From Halorubellus sp. JP-L1 (GTDB lineage: Archaea > Halobacteriota > Halobacteria > Halobacteriales > Natrialbaceae), in contig NZ_JAAOIR010000002.1 in assembly GCF_011440375.1 (NCBI RefSeq), forward strand, positions 806,001 through 870,000: a stretch of DNA of 64,000 nt. Reading direction: 5' to 3'. This document shows, in pieces, positions 15,526 through 24,351 of the stretch. Numbering within the stretch: the stretch's first letter is position 1; each line of letters starts with the position of its first letter. The notes under the pieces were generated by a model. It was not told the DNA's origin and made no database searches. It worked only from the letters and a program-made list of their open reading frames with translations. Both the position numbers and the translations under genes were made by a program.

Positions 15526-16026
15526 CTACTCGTCGGAGATGGCGACGTCGAGTTCGTCGCGGTCGACCGCGAGCCGGAACGTCGGGACGGTCGTGTAGAC
15601 CGCCTCGACGACGCCCTTGCGCTTGAGGGCCTGGAGCGCGGACCGCACGTCGTCCGTCGACGGATCCACGTCGTACGCGTCCCGCAGCGCGTGCAGGACC
15701 GCGACCACGCTGTCGCCGTCCTCGTCGGCCGTCGGCAGCACCTCGACGATACGGGCCTGCAGGCGCGGGACGCGCACCGCCGTCGTCGTCCCGTCGTCGC
15801 CCGAGACGATCCCCGGTTCCACGTCGACGAGCTCCGCGGCCTCCGGCGTCGCGCAGATCAGGCTGTCGTCGTTCCGGTAGTAGTGCTCGCCCAGTTCGTT
15901 CTCGAGGTACTGGTGGACGTCGCTCCCGCTCTCCATCCCCCAGCGCTCCTGCAGTTCCCCGTTCTTCGTCGGCTGGAGTTCCACGATGTCCGCCAGCCGG
16001 TCGCGTGCCTCCTCGGAGAGCGTCAT
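15526..16026 (-). CDS. DUF5797 protein with winged-helix-like regions
   Basis: The product is a 166-residue protein of the haloarchaeal DUF5797 type. The N-terminal 55 residues look like a helix-turn-helix (ELQERWGMESGSDVHQYLEN). A second helix-turn-wing unit occurs at about residues 105-150 (LHALRDAYDVD, then DDVRSALQALKRKGVVEAV). This suggests a DNA-binding regulator, but no target is visible. ATG 16026 is preferred to the adjacent GTG at 16029. It is convergent with the DUF5787 gene, with only 28 nt between the stops. Confidence 0.7.
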   Translation of the reverse strand: MTLSEEARDRLADIVELQPTKNGELQERWGMESGSDVHQYLENELGEHYYRNDDSLICATPEAAELVDVEPGIVSGDDGTTTAVRVPRLQARIVEVLPTADEDGDSVVAVLHALRDAYDVDPSTDDVRSALQALKRKGVVEAVYTTVPTFRLAVDRDELDVAISDE

Positions 16027-16095
16027 CACTCGGGGTTACAGGCGGCCCGTATTTCCCGCTTCTGGACTCCGCCGCCGGAGACGATCCGGGGGCGC

Positions 16096-16152
16096 TCGTC
16101 CGGTTTCGTCGTGCTCGTCCGGTCTCGTCGTGCTTTTCCGGTTTCGTCGTGC
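16096..16152. repeat. 19-bp tandem repeat, 3 copies
   Basis: TCGTCCGGTTTCGTCGTGC at 16096 is repeated at 16115 and 16134 with one or two substitutions each. It lies in the divergent spacer between the DUF5797 and DUF5789 genes, upstream of the TATA-like patch CACTAAGGC at 16182. Confidence 0.9.
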
Positions 16153-16215
16153 TCGCCGACCGGACGGGGGTGGTCGGCGGTACCACTAAGGCCCAACCGT
16201 TCGTCACTAACTGGC

Positions 16216-16449
16216 ATGGAGGGGAACCTCGCGTACGACAGCGTCGAGGCCGCGCTCGCGGAGTTCTCGTACCCGCTCGTCCGCGACGACGCCGCCGCGG
16301 AACTCGCGGACGTCACCGTCGAGCTCCCGGACGGCGGCGTGGCGAACCTCGGCGTGCTCGTCTCGGAGACGGACAGCGACGCGTTCCACGGCGCCGGCGA
16401 CCTGCGAGCGGAACTCGACGCCGTCGTCGACCGCGACGGCCCCGGCTGA
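16216..16449 (+). CDS. DUF5789-type small protein
   Basis: The product is a 77-residue acidic protein. Its pattern of a short helix (SVEAALAEFSYPLVRDDAAAEL), a beta segment (VTVELPDGGVANLG) and a closing helix (DLRAELDAVV) matches the small haloarchaeal DUF5789/DUF2795-like proteins. Role unknown; members are often near core information-processing genes, and here it precedes TFS by 99 nt. The ATG at 16216 has a TATA-like patch about 30 nt upstream. Confidence 0.6.
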   Translation: MEGNLAYDSVEAALAEFSYPLVRDDAAAELADVTVELPDGGVANLGVLVSETDSDAFHGAGDLRAELDAVVDRDGPG

Positions 16450-16548
16450 CGTCGCGGCCGGGCGTGGTCGCGTGCCGCGCGAGCACGCTATCGGTCCGGG
16501 CGAAGCGGACGACTTAACACGCCGCCCGGCCGTAGCTCCGGGCCAAGG

Positions 16549-16875
16549 ATGGAGTTCTGTGACGAATGCGGTTCGATGATGAAGACCGAGGGCGACCACT
16601 GGGTGTGCGGGAGTTGCGGGCACGAGCAGGCCCGTGCGGACGCGAAGACCGAGCAGGCCCAGATGGTGACGACGGAGGGCCAGGAGCACTCGGAGGTCGT
16701 GGACGTCACGGAGGCCGAGGAGCGAGGCCTGCCGACGTCGACCGAGCACTGCCCGAAGTGCGACAACGACCGGGCGTACTACTACATGCAGCAGATTCGC
16801 GCGGCCGACGAGTCCGAGACGCGGTTCTTCATCTGCACCGAGTGCGAGCACAAGTGGCGCGAGGACGACAACTGA
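16549..16875 (+). CDS. tfs: Transcription factor S (TFIIS/RPB9-like)
   Basis: TFS is an archaeal RNA polymerase cleavage factor that rescues backtracked complexes. Its 108 residues contain an N-terminal zinc ribbon (CDEC at 4-7, CGSC at 20-23) and a C-terminal TFIIS-type ribbon (CPKC at 68-71, CTEC at 96-99). The C-terminal hairpin holds the catalytic acidic pair in RAADESETRFF. Length and layout are those of the canonical protein. AT-rich GACTTAACAC lies about 34 nt before the start. Confidence 0.92.
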   Translation: MEFCDECGSMMKTEGDHWVCGSCGHEQARADAKTEQAQMVTTEGQEHSEVVDVTEAEERGLPTSTEHCPKCDNDRAYYYMQQIRAADESETRFFICTECEHKWREDDN

Positions 16876-16999
16876 GGGCGCTCGACTAGCTCGCGGTCTG
16901 CGGGCGCGTCCGCGTCCGCGTTCGCGTTCGCGACGTCCTCTTCGCGGGCCCGTTCGTTGAGAAACTTCTTTGTCGTGCCTGCGAGAGTTGCGAAACGAC

Positions 17000-19003
17000 A
17001 TGGAATCCCTCGAGGACGTGTCCGAGGTCGCGTTCGAACCCGACCGGGCGTTCGTGGAGTCGACGAACGTCTACGAGTTCATGCAGACCTACGGCATGGA
17101 CGACTACGACGAACTGATCGAGCGAACGACGACGGAGCTGGCGGGAGAGCCCGCGAGCGGCGTCGACTGGTTCTGGGACGAGGTCGTCGACTACCTCGAC
17201 ATCGAGTTCTACGAGGACTACGATAGCGTCCGGGACGACTCGGATGGCCCGCAGTTCACGGACTGGTATCCCGGCGGCGAGTTGAATCTCGCGCACAACG
17301 TCGTCGATCGGTGGGCGGCGCCCGACAGCGAGCGCCGGAACAAGGTCGCGACGATCTGGGAGGGCGAGGACGGCGAGGTCCGCGAGGTGACCTATCACGA
17401 ACTCCACCGGCAGTCGAACATGGTCGCGAACTACCTGGAGTCCGTCGGCGTCGGGACCGGCGACACCGTCGGGCTGTACATGCCGATGGTGCCGGAGGTG
17501 ACGAGCATCCTCTACGGCTGCTTCAAGGTCGGCGTGATCGCGGTCCCGATCTTCTCCGGGTTCGGCGTGGACGCGACCGCGACCCGGATCGCGGACTCGG
17601 AGTGCTCGGTGCTGTTCACTGGCGACGGCTTCTATCGCCGCGGCGGCGAGGTGACGCTGAAGGACGCCGCCGACGAAGCGATCGAGGAGGCCGGACACGT
17701 GGAGCACACGGTCGTCTACGAGCGCCTGGGGCTCGTCGACAGCGACGACGAGTCCATCGCGTGGACGAGCCGCGACGAGACGTGGGCGGACGCCGTCGAG
17801 ACGCGCGACGACGCGTACGACTCGAAGTCCCTCGACAGCGACCAGGAGTCGATGCTCCTGTACTCGTCGGGCACCACCGGGAAGCCCAAGGGCATCGTGC
17901 ACACGCACGCAGGGGTCCAGGTGCAGTGCGCGAAGGAACTGTACTTCGGGTTCGACGTCAAGCCCAGCGACCGGTTCTTCTGGGTGAGCGACATCGGGTG
18001 GATGATGGGGCCGTGGACGCTCATCGGGAATCACTCGTTCGGCGGGACGATCTTCATGTACGAGGGCGCGCCCGACCACCCCGAGCCCGACCGGTTCTGG
18101 GAGATGATCGACCGGCACGGCCTGACGCAGTTCGGGATCTCGCCGACCGCGATCCGCGCGCTCCGCAAGCACGGCGACGAGTGGCTCGAGGGGCACGACC
18201 TCTCCTCGCTCCGCATTCTCGGGTCGACGGGCGAGCCGTGGGACCCCGAGAGCTGGCAGTGGTTCCTCGACGAGGTCGGCGGTGGCGAGGCCCCGATCAT
18301 CAACATCTCCGGTGGGACGGAGATCTGTGGCTGCTTCCTGATGCCGATGCCAATCAACGACCTGAAGCCCTGTACGCTCGGCGGGCCCGGGCTCGGGATG
18401 GACATCGACGTCGTGGATCAGAACGGCGAGTCCATCAGGGACTCGAACGAGCGCGGGTTCCTCGTCGCCCGGGACTCCTGCCCGAGCATGACCAAGAGCC
18501 TGTGGAGCGGCGACGAGCGCTACCTCGACGAGTACTGGAGCAGCTGGGAGGACCTCTGGGATCACGGCGACTGGGCGCAGATGGACGCGGACGGCTTCTG
18601 GTTCCTCCACGGGCGCGCGGACGACGCCCTGAACGTGGCGGGTCGGAAGGTCGGCCCCGCGGAGGTCGAGGGTGCGCTCATGGAGCACGACGCCGTGAAT
18701 CAGGCCGCGGCCGTCGGCGCGCCCGACGACACCACCGGGACCGCGGTCGTCACGTACGTCGTCCTCGAGGACGGGTTCGAGGAGTCCGACGACCTCCGCG
18801 ACGAACTCCGCGCCGTCGTCGGCGAGGAACTCGGGAAGCCCTTCCGGCCGCGGGAGGTCCTGTTCGTCGACGAGTTCCCGAAGACCCAGAGCGGGAAGAT
18901 CATCCGTCGCGCCATCGAGGGCGTCTACACTGGCGAGGAACTCGGCGACATGAGCAGCATAGAGAACCCCGAGGCGCTCGAGGAAGTGGAGAACGCTCGC
19001 TGA
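17000..19003 (+). CDS. Acyl-CoA synthetase (AMP-forming), acetyl/acetoacetyl-CoA synthetase-like
   Basis: The 667-residue adenylate-forming enzyme activates a carboxylic acid to its CoA thioester. It shows the P-loop YSSGTTGKPKGI (about residues 287-298), the A5-type GGTEICG (about 437), the hinge GRADDALNVAGRKVGP (about 537) and the C-terminal lysine in KTQSGKIIRR (about 630). The long N-terminal extension (FTDWYPGGELNLAHN) is that of short-chain synthetases such as acetyl-, propionyl- or acetoacetyl-CoA synthetase. It sits 170 nt before a Liv-type importer. ATG 17000 gives normal length; a (CGTYCG)n run lies upstream. Substrate unproven. Confidence 0.88.
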   Translation: MESLEDVSEVAFEPDRAFVESTNVYEFMQTYGMDDYDELIERTTTELAGEPASGVDWFWDEVVDYLDIEFYEDYDSVRDDSDGPQFTDWYPGGELNLAHNVVDRWAAPDSERRNKVATIWEGEDGEVREVTYHELHRQSNMVANYLESVGVGTGDTVGLYMPMVPEVTSILYGCFKVGVIAVPIFSGFGVDATATRIADSECSVLFTGDGFYRRGGEVTLKDAADEAIEEAGHVEHTVVYERLGLVDSDDESIAWTSRDETWADAVETRDDAYDSKSLDSDQESMLLYSSGTTGKPKGIVHTHAGVQVQCAKELYFGFDVKPSDRFFWVSDIGWMMGPWTLIGNHSFGGTIFMYEGAPDHPEPDRFWEMIDRHGLTQFGISPTAIRALRKHGDEWLEGHDLSSLRILGSTGEPWDPESWQWFLDEVGGGEAPIINISGGTEICGCFLMPMPINDLKPCTLGGPGLGMDIDVVDQNGESIRDSNERGFLVARDSCPSMTKSLWSGDERYLDEYWSSWEDLWDHGDWAQMDADGFWFLHGRADDALNVAGRKVGPAEVEGALMEHDAVNQAAAVGAPDDTTGTAVVTYVVLEDGFEESDDLRDELRAVVGEELGKPFRPREVLFVDEFPKTQSGKIIRRAIEGVYTGEELGDMSSIENPEALEEVENAR

Positions 19004-19017
19004 GCGCGCTGGCGCTC
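19002..19017 (+). terminator. Hairpin overlapping the synthetase stop codon
   Basis: GAGCGC (19002-19007) and GCGCTC (19012-19017) form a perfect 6-bp stem with loop GCTG, starting inside the TGA stop (19001-19003). Outer arms GAGAACG (18989-18995) and CGTTCTC (19017-19023) can form an alternative longer-range pairing. No T-run follows closely. Confidence 0.35.
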
Positions 19018-19074
19018 GTTCTCGCGCTTCGCCCCGCCGTCGCGGATTCGCGGACCGTGACGGGCGCGGGTTGA

Positions 19075-19096
19075 CGTGTAAACACGCGGTTATTCC
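19075..19096 (+). promoter_or_regulatory. Promoter region of the Liv-type transporter operon
   Basis: CGTGT-AA-ACACG (19075-19086) is a perfect 5-bp inverted repeat just upstream of an AT-rich patch GGTTATTCC (19088-19096). This is the best TATA candidate for the substrate-binding-protein gene. The palindrome could be an operator or B-recognition context; function inferred only from position. Confidence 0.35.
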
Positions 19097-19176
19097 GCCG
19101 TCTGTCTCCATCCCATAGACGTGACAGTGGGTACCATTGGCACATGCCGGTGGTCCGCCACTGCGTGCAATCGACA

Positions 19177-20508
19177 ATGACGAGACACAACACGGACTCC
19201 GACGGTGGAATCGATCGACGTTCGATGCTGGGGATGGTAGGCGGGACCGCGGTCGCCGCGGCGCTCGCCGGCTGCAGCACGATCCTCGGCGACGACGACG
19301 GCGCTGTCGCCGACGGCGACGCCGACGTCCCGGACGAACCGATCCAGGCCGGGTTACAGACGTACACCGAGGGTGCGGCGTCGGTCCTCGGCCTCCAGGC
19401 CCAGTACGGCGCCGAGATCGCCATCCAGCGCATCAACGACGCCGGCGGTATCGCCGGACGGGAGATGGAACTGGACGTGGCGCACGAGGCGGACGCCGCC
19501 GTCGAGAACTACACGCAGTTCGTCGACGAGGGCAAGGACGTGACGTTCGGCCCGATCTCCAGCGGCGGGCACGCGGCGCTCGCCCCCGAGGTCGAGTCCC
19601 AGGGCGTCGTCAACGTCGGCACGGACGGCACGGTGACGACGCTGTACGAGGACACGGTCCCGGACCCAACGTACTCGTTCCGCTTCCAGAACTACGACGT
19701 GATGGAGTGCGTGACCGCCGCCCGCGAGGCCGTCTCGCGGCTCGGTGCGGACAACATCGACTCCATTGCGGGCATCAACCCGAACTACGCGTTCGGGCAG
19801 GACGAGTGGAAGTTCTTCAAGCTCGCCATCGAGAAGCTCGTCGGCGACGTCGAGGTCACTCACGAGGGGTTCCCGGACCTCCTCGCGGACGACATGTCCA
19901 CGCACATCACGCAGGTGAACGACACCGAGCCGGACGTCACGTTCTCCAGTTGCTGGGGCGGCGACGTCACGACGCTCATGAACCAGGCCGCGGCGAACGA
20001 CATGTTCGACAACACCCAACTCGTCGGGAGCGTCCTCTACAGCGCCGTCGACGAACTCGGGCAGGACGTCGTCGAGCAGGCCGAGGCGTTCTCGGGCAGC
20101 CGCAACTGGTACTGGGACTTCCCGAACGGGTCGCGCTGGAGTCCGAACGAAGACCTGTTCCAGGAGGCCCAGGACCAGTACGACGTCGTCCCGACCGCGC
20201 ACTTCATGAGCGGGTACGGCGCGGTGACGGCGTGGGCGACCGCGACCGAGAAGGCCGTCCAGCTCACGGGCGGCTGGCCGTCCCAGGAGCAGATCGCGCG
20301 GTCGCTCGAGGACCACGGGTTCCACACGCCCGCGGGCTACCACGTGATGGGGTCGGACCACCAGGGCAAGTCCAACGCGTACTCCGGCCGGATGGAGTGG
20401 GACGACGACCTCGGACGGGCCGTCCTCGAGGACGTGAACGTCTTCACGCCCCAGGAGGTCGCACCCCCGATCGGCACGGACGCCGAAGCGTGGGTCAACA
20501 GCTGGTGA
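19177..20508 (+). CDS. livJ: ABC transporter substrate-binding lipoprotein (branched-chain amino acid type)
   Basis: The product is a 443-residue extracellular binding protein of the periplasmic type I fold, the receptor of the Liv-type importer. The N-terminus has twin arginines (IDRRSMLG), a hydrophobic stretch and a lipobox LAGC, so it is a Tat-exported lipoprotein. The mature part begins with an Asp-rich linker. It contains AAIQRIN-like and NDAGGIAGREMELDV sequence typical of the LivJ family. The in-frame ATG at 19144 would add 11 residues; 19177 gives a more normal signal. The ligand could be an amino acid, amide or short organic acid; the neighbours favour an acid. Confidence 0.88.
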   Translation: MTRHNTDSDGGIDRRSMLGMVGGTAVAAALAGCSTILGDDDGAVADGDADVPDEPIQAGLQTYTEGAASVLGLQAQYGAEIAIQRINDAGGIAGREMELDVAHEADAAVENYTQFVDEGKDVTFGPISSGGHAALAPEVESQGVVNVGTDGTVTTLYEDTVPDPTYSFRFQNYDVMECVTAAREAVSRLGADNIDSIAGINPNYAFGQDEWKFFKLAIEKLVGDVEVTHEGFPDLLADDMSTHITQVNDTEPDVTFSSCWGGDVTTLMNQAAANDMFDNTQLVGSVLYSAVDELGQDVVEQAEAFSGSRNWYWDFPNGSRWSPNEDLFQEAQDQYDVVPTAHFMSGYGAVTAWATATEKAVQLTGGWPSQEQIARSLEDHGFHTPAGYHVMGSDHQGKSNAYSGRMEWDDDLGRAVLEDVNVFTPQEVAPPIGTDAEAWVNSW

Positions 20509-20566
20509 CGACACACGCACTCATGGCCTCGATGCATCCGAAACCGACCCGAAGTCGCGAGGGACG

Positions 20567-21508
20567 ATGGTCGTCGACGTAGCGAACTTCGCGACGCACA
20601 CGCTCAACGGCATCCAGTACGGGTTCATCCTGTTCCTCATAGCCTCGGGACTCACGATCATCCTGGGCATCCTGGACGTCCTCAACCTCGCGCACGGGGA
20701 GCTGTACGCCGTCGGGGCGTACGTCGCGTTCTCCGTGTACGGGTACGCCACCGGGCTGGTCGCGGCACCCGAGGGCGTCGTGGGGCTCGCCGTCTTCCTC
20801 GTGGTCGCGTTGCTCGCCGCTGCGGTCGCGGCCGCGGTCCTGATACCGCTCGGCGTACTCCTCGAAGCGCTGTTCCTCAGACCGCTCTACGGGCGAGACG
20901 AGGTGTACCAGCTCGTGCTCACGTTCGGACTCCTCCTGATACTCAAGGACGTCAACAAGTTCATCTGGGGGCCGCTGCCCGTCCGCGCTGGGGACGTCTA
21001 CAGCGGCATCAACGCCATCCCGGCCGCCGAGTTCGTCGGCCTGAACTTCCCGACGTTCAAGCTCGTCATCATCGCCGTCGGGGCGCTCGTCGTCGTCGGG
21101 CTGTTCTACTTCTTCAACCGGACGAAGATGGGTCGCATCATCAGGGCGACCGCGATCGACCGCGAGATGGCGACCGCGATCGGCGTGAGCACCGACCGGA
21201 CGTTCACGCTCGTGTTCGCGATGGGCGCGTTCTTCGCCGGATTCGCCGGCGCGATGGCGCTCCCCCAGAGCCAGGCGAACCTCGAGATGGGCGCGAACCC
21301 GCTCGTGTTGTCGTTCGTCGTCATCGTCATCGGCGGCCTCGGGAGTCTCCGAGGTGCGTTCGTCGGCGCGATGCTCGTCGGCGTCCTCAGCCGGTGGGCG
21401 GTCTGGCAGTATCCGCCGGCGGAGATCGCCGCGCCGTTCGCGATCATGGCGCTCATCCTGCTCGTGAAACCGAACGGCCTGTTCGGGACGTGGGGTGAGA
21501 CGGCGTGA
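20567..21508 (+). CDS. livH: Branched-chain amino acid-type ABC permease, LivH
   Basis: The product is a 313-residue polytopic permease with about eight hydrophobic segments. The conserved LivH block VLNLAHGELYAVGAY (about residues 39-53) is present, as is the cytoplasmic coupling loop GRIIRATAIDREMATAIGV (about 185-203), which contacts the ATPases. It forms a heterodimer with the next gene product. The spacing to livM is an overlap of four bases (GTGA), so translation is coupled. ATG at 20567. Confidence 0.92.
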   Translation: MVVDVANFATHTLNGIQYGFILFLIASGLTIILGILDVLNLAHGELYAVGAYVAFSVYGYATGLVAAPEGVVGLAVFLVVALLAAAVAAAVLIPLGVLLEALFLRPLYGRDEVYQLVLTFGLLLILKDVNKFIWGPLPVRAGDVYSGINAIPAAEFVGLNFPTFKLVIIAVGALVVVGLFYFFNRTKMGRIIRATAIDREMATAIGVSTDRTFTLVFAMGAFFAGFAGAMALPQSQANLEMGANPLVLSFVVIVIGGLGSLRGAFVGAMLVGVLSRWAVWQYPPAEIAAPFAIMALILLVKPNGLFGTWGETA

Positions 21509-22722
21509 CCGACCACCCGTCCACCGCCGACGACCCGCGGCCGCTCGAGGCGTGGGGGCGCAGCAGCTACTTGCCGTCCACGACCACGCACGACGGCGAG
21601 CGGTACGTGCGCGTCACCCGCGGGATGGTGCTGACGCCGCTCCGCGTCGTCGGCTGGCTCGCGCTGCTCGTGCTGTTCGTCGCCGTCCCGGACATCGCGT
21701 CGCTCTCGTCGAGTATCCAACTCCGCGTGCTCCACCAGGGCGTCCTGTTCGGGCTCGCCGCCGTCGGCCTGAACGTCCTGCTCCGGCACACGAAGCTCGT
21801 TTCGTTCGGGCACGCGGCGTTCTTCGGGACGGGCGCGTACACTGCGGGCGTGCTCGCGACGCACTTCGACGTGACGAGCATGATCCTGTTGCTCGCCGCG
21901 GCGACGCTCATCGGGACGCTGATGGCGGGCGTCATCGGGTTCCTCTCGCTTCGCCACACCGGCCTGTACTTCTCGCTGCTGACGCTCGCGTTCGGCCAGC
22001 TCCTGTACGCGATCGCGCAAGGACAGAGCTACGTCGGCGGGAGCGACGGCATCTCCGTCAGGCCCGGCGACGCGAACCAGGCGACGCTGCTCGGTGCGGA
22101 CCTCGCGCCGGACGTGTACGCCGTCGTCGTCTACTACCTGACGGTGCTCGTCGTCGTCGTCGCGCTGTTCGTGATGTGGCGGATCGTGAACTCGCCGTTC
22201 GGGAACGCGCTCGACGCCATCGGGCAAGACCGAACGCGCGCCCAGTTCATCGGTATTCCCGTGCGGCGGTACGTCCTGGCGGCGTTCGTGCTCTCGGGCG
22301 TCTACGGCGCTCTCGCCGGTGGCATGTACGGACTCGTCCAGCAGCACGTCCGCCCGGAGTCGACGCTGTACTTCCTCCGGTCGGGAGAGATCCTGTTCAT
22401 GGCGATCCTCGGCGGGTTCGGGACCCTGATCGGGCCGCTCGTCGGCGGGATCGTGCTCGTGTTCCTGCAGGACGTCGGCCAGGACTTCACGAACTACTTC
22501 GACGCGCTCACCGGCCTCGTGCTGGTCCTGCTCGTGTTCGGGTTCCCACGGGGCATCGTCGGCTCGCTCCAGTCCGGGAGTCCGCTCCGCGACCGCGCCG
22601 GGGCGCTCGTCGACGACCCGTCGGTCGCCGGCGACTGGGTCCAGGACGGCGCCGACGCGCTCGTCGCCGCGCTCTCGCGCGCGAAACGCAACCTCGTCGT
22701 ACTCGTGTTCGGGGTGCGATAA
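21505..22722 (+). CDS. livM: Branched-chain amino acid-type ABC permease, LivM
   Basis: The product is a 405-residue permease with about ten hydrophobic segments and the LivM signature block VSFGHAAFFGTGAYTAG (about residues 99-115). A coupling loop GNALDAIGQDRTRAQFIGI lies at about 233-251. The N-terminal 35 residues and last 50 residues are polar, haloarchaeal-style extensions. It starts with GTG overlapping the livH stop, and its stop shares one base with the livG start. Confidence 0.92.
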   Translation: MTDHPSTADDPRPLEAWGRSSYLPSTTTHDGERYVRVTRGMVLTPLRVVGWLALLVLFVAVPDIASLSSSIQLRVLHQGVLFGLAAVGLNVLLRHTKLVSFGHAAFFGTGAYTAGVLATHFDVTSMILLLAAATLIGTLMAGVIGFLSLRHTGLYFSLLTLAFGQLLYAIAQGQSYVGGSDGISVRPGDANQATLLGADLAPDVYAVVVYYLTVLVVVVALFVMWRIVNSPFGNALDAIGQDRTRAQFIGIPVRRYVLAAFVLSGVYGALAGGMYGLVQQHVRPESTLYFLRSGEILFMAILGGFGTLIGPLVGGIVLVFLQDVGQDFTNYFDALTGLVLVLLVFGFPRGIVGSLQSGSPLRDRAGALVDDPSVAGDWVQDGADALVAALSRAKRNLVVLVFGVR

Positions 22723-23498
22723 TGCTGGAAGCACGCAACCTCCGTAAGGCGTTCGGCCAGCTCGTCGCGACCGACGACGTCGACGTCGAGTTCGGTCGCG
22801 AGGACGGCGAGATGGTGTTCATCGTCGGCCCGAACGGCGCCGGCAAGACCACGCTCGTCAACCTCCTCACGGGACTGCTGGAGCCCGACGAGGGGAGCGT
22901 CGTCCTCCATCGGACGGACGACGACGGCGAGGAGACGTCCGTGGACATCACGGACATGGCGCCCGAGGAGCGCGTGAAGGCCGGCGTCGTCCGGAGCTTC
23001 CAGGTCGTCCACGTGTTCGAGGAGATGACCGTCAGGGAGAACCTGCGGACGGCGGTGCTCTCCGAGCAGGGGCTGCTCGGGAGCGCGTTCAGCTTCAGCG
23101 ACGAACACGAGGGCGTCGAGGCGATAGTCGAAGACCTCCTCGAGCGCTTCCGGCTCGACGACCAGCAGCACGTCGTCGCGGACACGCTCCCGCACGGCGA
23201 CCGGAAACTGCTCGACGTCGCGATGTCGTTCGGACTCGACCCGGACGTCCTCCTGCTCGACGAGCCGACCTCGGGCGTGTCCGCACAGGAGACCGACTAC
23301 GTCATGGAGACCATCGTGAACGTGAGCAAAGCCGAGGACGTGACGACAGTCGCCATCGAGCACGACATGGACATCGTCAGCGAGCACGCCGACCGCGTCA
23401 TCGCGCTCCACCAGGGCGCCGTGCTCGGCGAGGGCGACGCGTCGATACTCGAGACGGACGACGAACTGCGCCGCGTCCTCCTGGGGGTCGAAGCATGA
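22722..23498 (+). CDS. livG: ABC transporter ATPase, LivG type
   Basis: This is one of two ATPases of the importer, 258 residues. Walker A is GPNGAGKTT (about residues 36-44) and Walker B is VLLLDEPTSGV (about 183-193). The signature is the divergent TLPHGDRKLLD (about 158) instead of LSGGQ, a normal feature of LivG-type subunits. The helical domain is extended (GVVRSFQVVHVFEEMTVREN). ATG 22722 overlaps livM by one base. Confidence 0.9.
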   Translation: MLEARNLRKAFGQLVATDDVDVEFGREDGEMVFIVGPNGAGKTTLVNLLTGLLEPDEGSVVLHRTDDDGEETSVDITDMAPEERVKAGVVRSFQVVHVFEEMTVRENLRTAVLSEQGLLGSAFSFSDEHEGVEAIVEDLLERFRLDDQQHVVADTLPHGDRKLLDVAMSFGLDPDVLLLDEPTSGVSAQETDYVMETIVNVSKAEDVTTVAIEHDMDIVSEHADRVIALHQGAVLGEGDASILETDDELRRVLLGVEA

Positions 23499-23523
23499 CC
23501 GCCGACGCCTCCCGCATCAGCAG

Positions 23524-23530
23524 GGAGGTG
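23524..23530 (+). promoter_or_regulatory. Strong Shine-Dalgarno before livF
   Basis: GGAGGTG lies six nt before the livF ATG at 23536. It is a good anti-16S match, expected for an internal cistron of an operon in an organism where first genes are mostly leaderless. Confidence 0.6.
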
Positions 23531-23535
23531 GCAGC

Positions 23536-24270
23536 ATGAGCGACGAACCGCTCCTCAGCGTCCGGGGACTCGACGCCGCCGTCGCCGGCTTCCAGGTGAC
23601 CGACGACGTCGACCTCGACGTCGAGTCCGGGCAGGCGATCGGGCTCGTCGGCCGGAACGGCGCCGGGAAGACGACGACGTTCCGGGGCATCATGGGCCTC
23701 ACCGAGGTCCGCGGCGGCTCGGTCCGGTTCAAGGGCGAGGAGCTCACCGCGCTCCGACCCGAGGTCGTTCCGCGCCGCGGCATCGGCTACCAGCCAGAGG
23801 ACCGCAAGCTGTTCACGGGGATGACCATAGAGGAGAACTTCCGACTCCCGATCTGGACGTCGGGCGACGCTCGCGGGGTGACCGACGAGGACGCCGTCGT
23901 CGAGAGCGTGTTCGACCTGCTGGACGAACTCGACGACCGCCGGGACGAACTCGTCGAGAACCTCAGCGGCGGTCAGGCGAAGATGGTCGCGATCGGTCGC
24001 GCGCTCTGCCTCCAGCCCGACCTCCTCATCCTCGACGAGCCCCTGGAGGGGCTCGCGCCCATCATCGTCGAACGCCTCAAGGGCTACATCGAGGACATCA
24101 ACGATCAGGGCATCGCGGTCCTGATCGCCGAATCGAACGTCACGCACGTCCCGGAGGTCGTCGACGAGCTCTACGTGATCGAACGCGGCGAGATCGTCGA
24201 CAGCGGCGACCCGACGGAGATCGTCCAGCAGGAGGAGATACAGCGACTGATGCAGGGCAGCGGCCAGTAA
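23536..24270 (+). CDS. livF: ABC transporter ATPase, LivF type
   Basis: This second ATPase of the importer has 244 residues. It shows Walker A GRNGAGKTT (about residues 38-46), the full signature NLSGGQAKM (about 139-147), Walker B LLILDEPLEG (about 162-171) and the Q-loop in GIGYQPEDRKLF. It lies 37 nt after livG, with a strong ribosome-binding site. Its last 28 bp, including the TAA, are duplicated twice downstream. It completes the five-gene set livJHMGF. Confidence 0.9.
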   Translation: MSDEPLLSVRGLDAAVAGFQVTDDVDLDVESGQAIGLVGRNGAGKTTTFRGIMGLTEVRGGSVRFKGEELTALRPEVVPRRGIGYQPEDRKLFTGMTIEENFRLPIWTSGDARGVTDEDAVVESVFDLLDELDDRRDELVENLSGGQAKMVAIGRALCLQPDLLILDEPLEGLAPIIVERLKGYIEDINDQGIAVLIAESNVTHVPEVVDELYVIERGEIVDSGDPTEIVQQEEIQRLMQGSGQ

Positions 24271-24326
24271 GCGACTGAGGAAGGACAGCGGCCAGTAAGC
24301 GACCGATGAAGGGAAGCGGCCAATCG
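24243..24326. repeat. 28-bp tandem triplication of the livF 3' end
   Basis: Copy one (24243-24270) is the coding end of livF including its TAA. Copies two (24271-24298) and three (24299-24326) repeat it. Copy two keeps the TAA; copy three has lost it (AATCG). The array lies between livF and the convergent regulator gene. Confidence 0.92.
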
Positions 24327-24351
24327 CGCCTGGAGTCGCGCGCCGCTGGTC

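Noticed and set aside
16907-16936. Hexanucleotide run (CGTYCG)n before the acyl-CoA synthetase as a regulatory element
   Set aside because: Low-complexity GC-rich runs of this kind are common in haloarchaeal DNA, and it lies upstream of an ordinary TATA-like patch.
22722-23498. LivG ATPase as a degenerate ABC protein because it lacks LSGGQ
   Set aside because: A divergent signature (here TLPHGDRKLLD) is normal in this subunit type, and both Walker motifs are intact.
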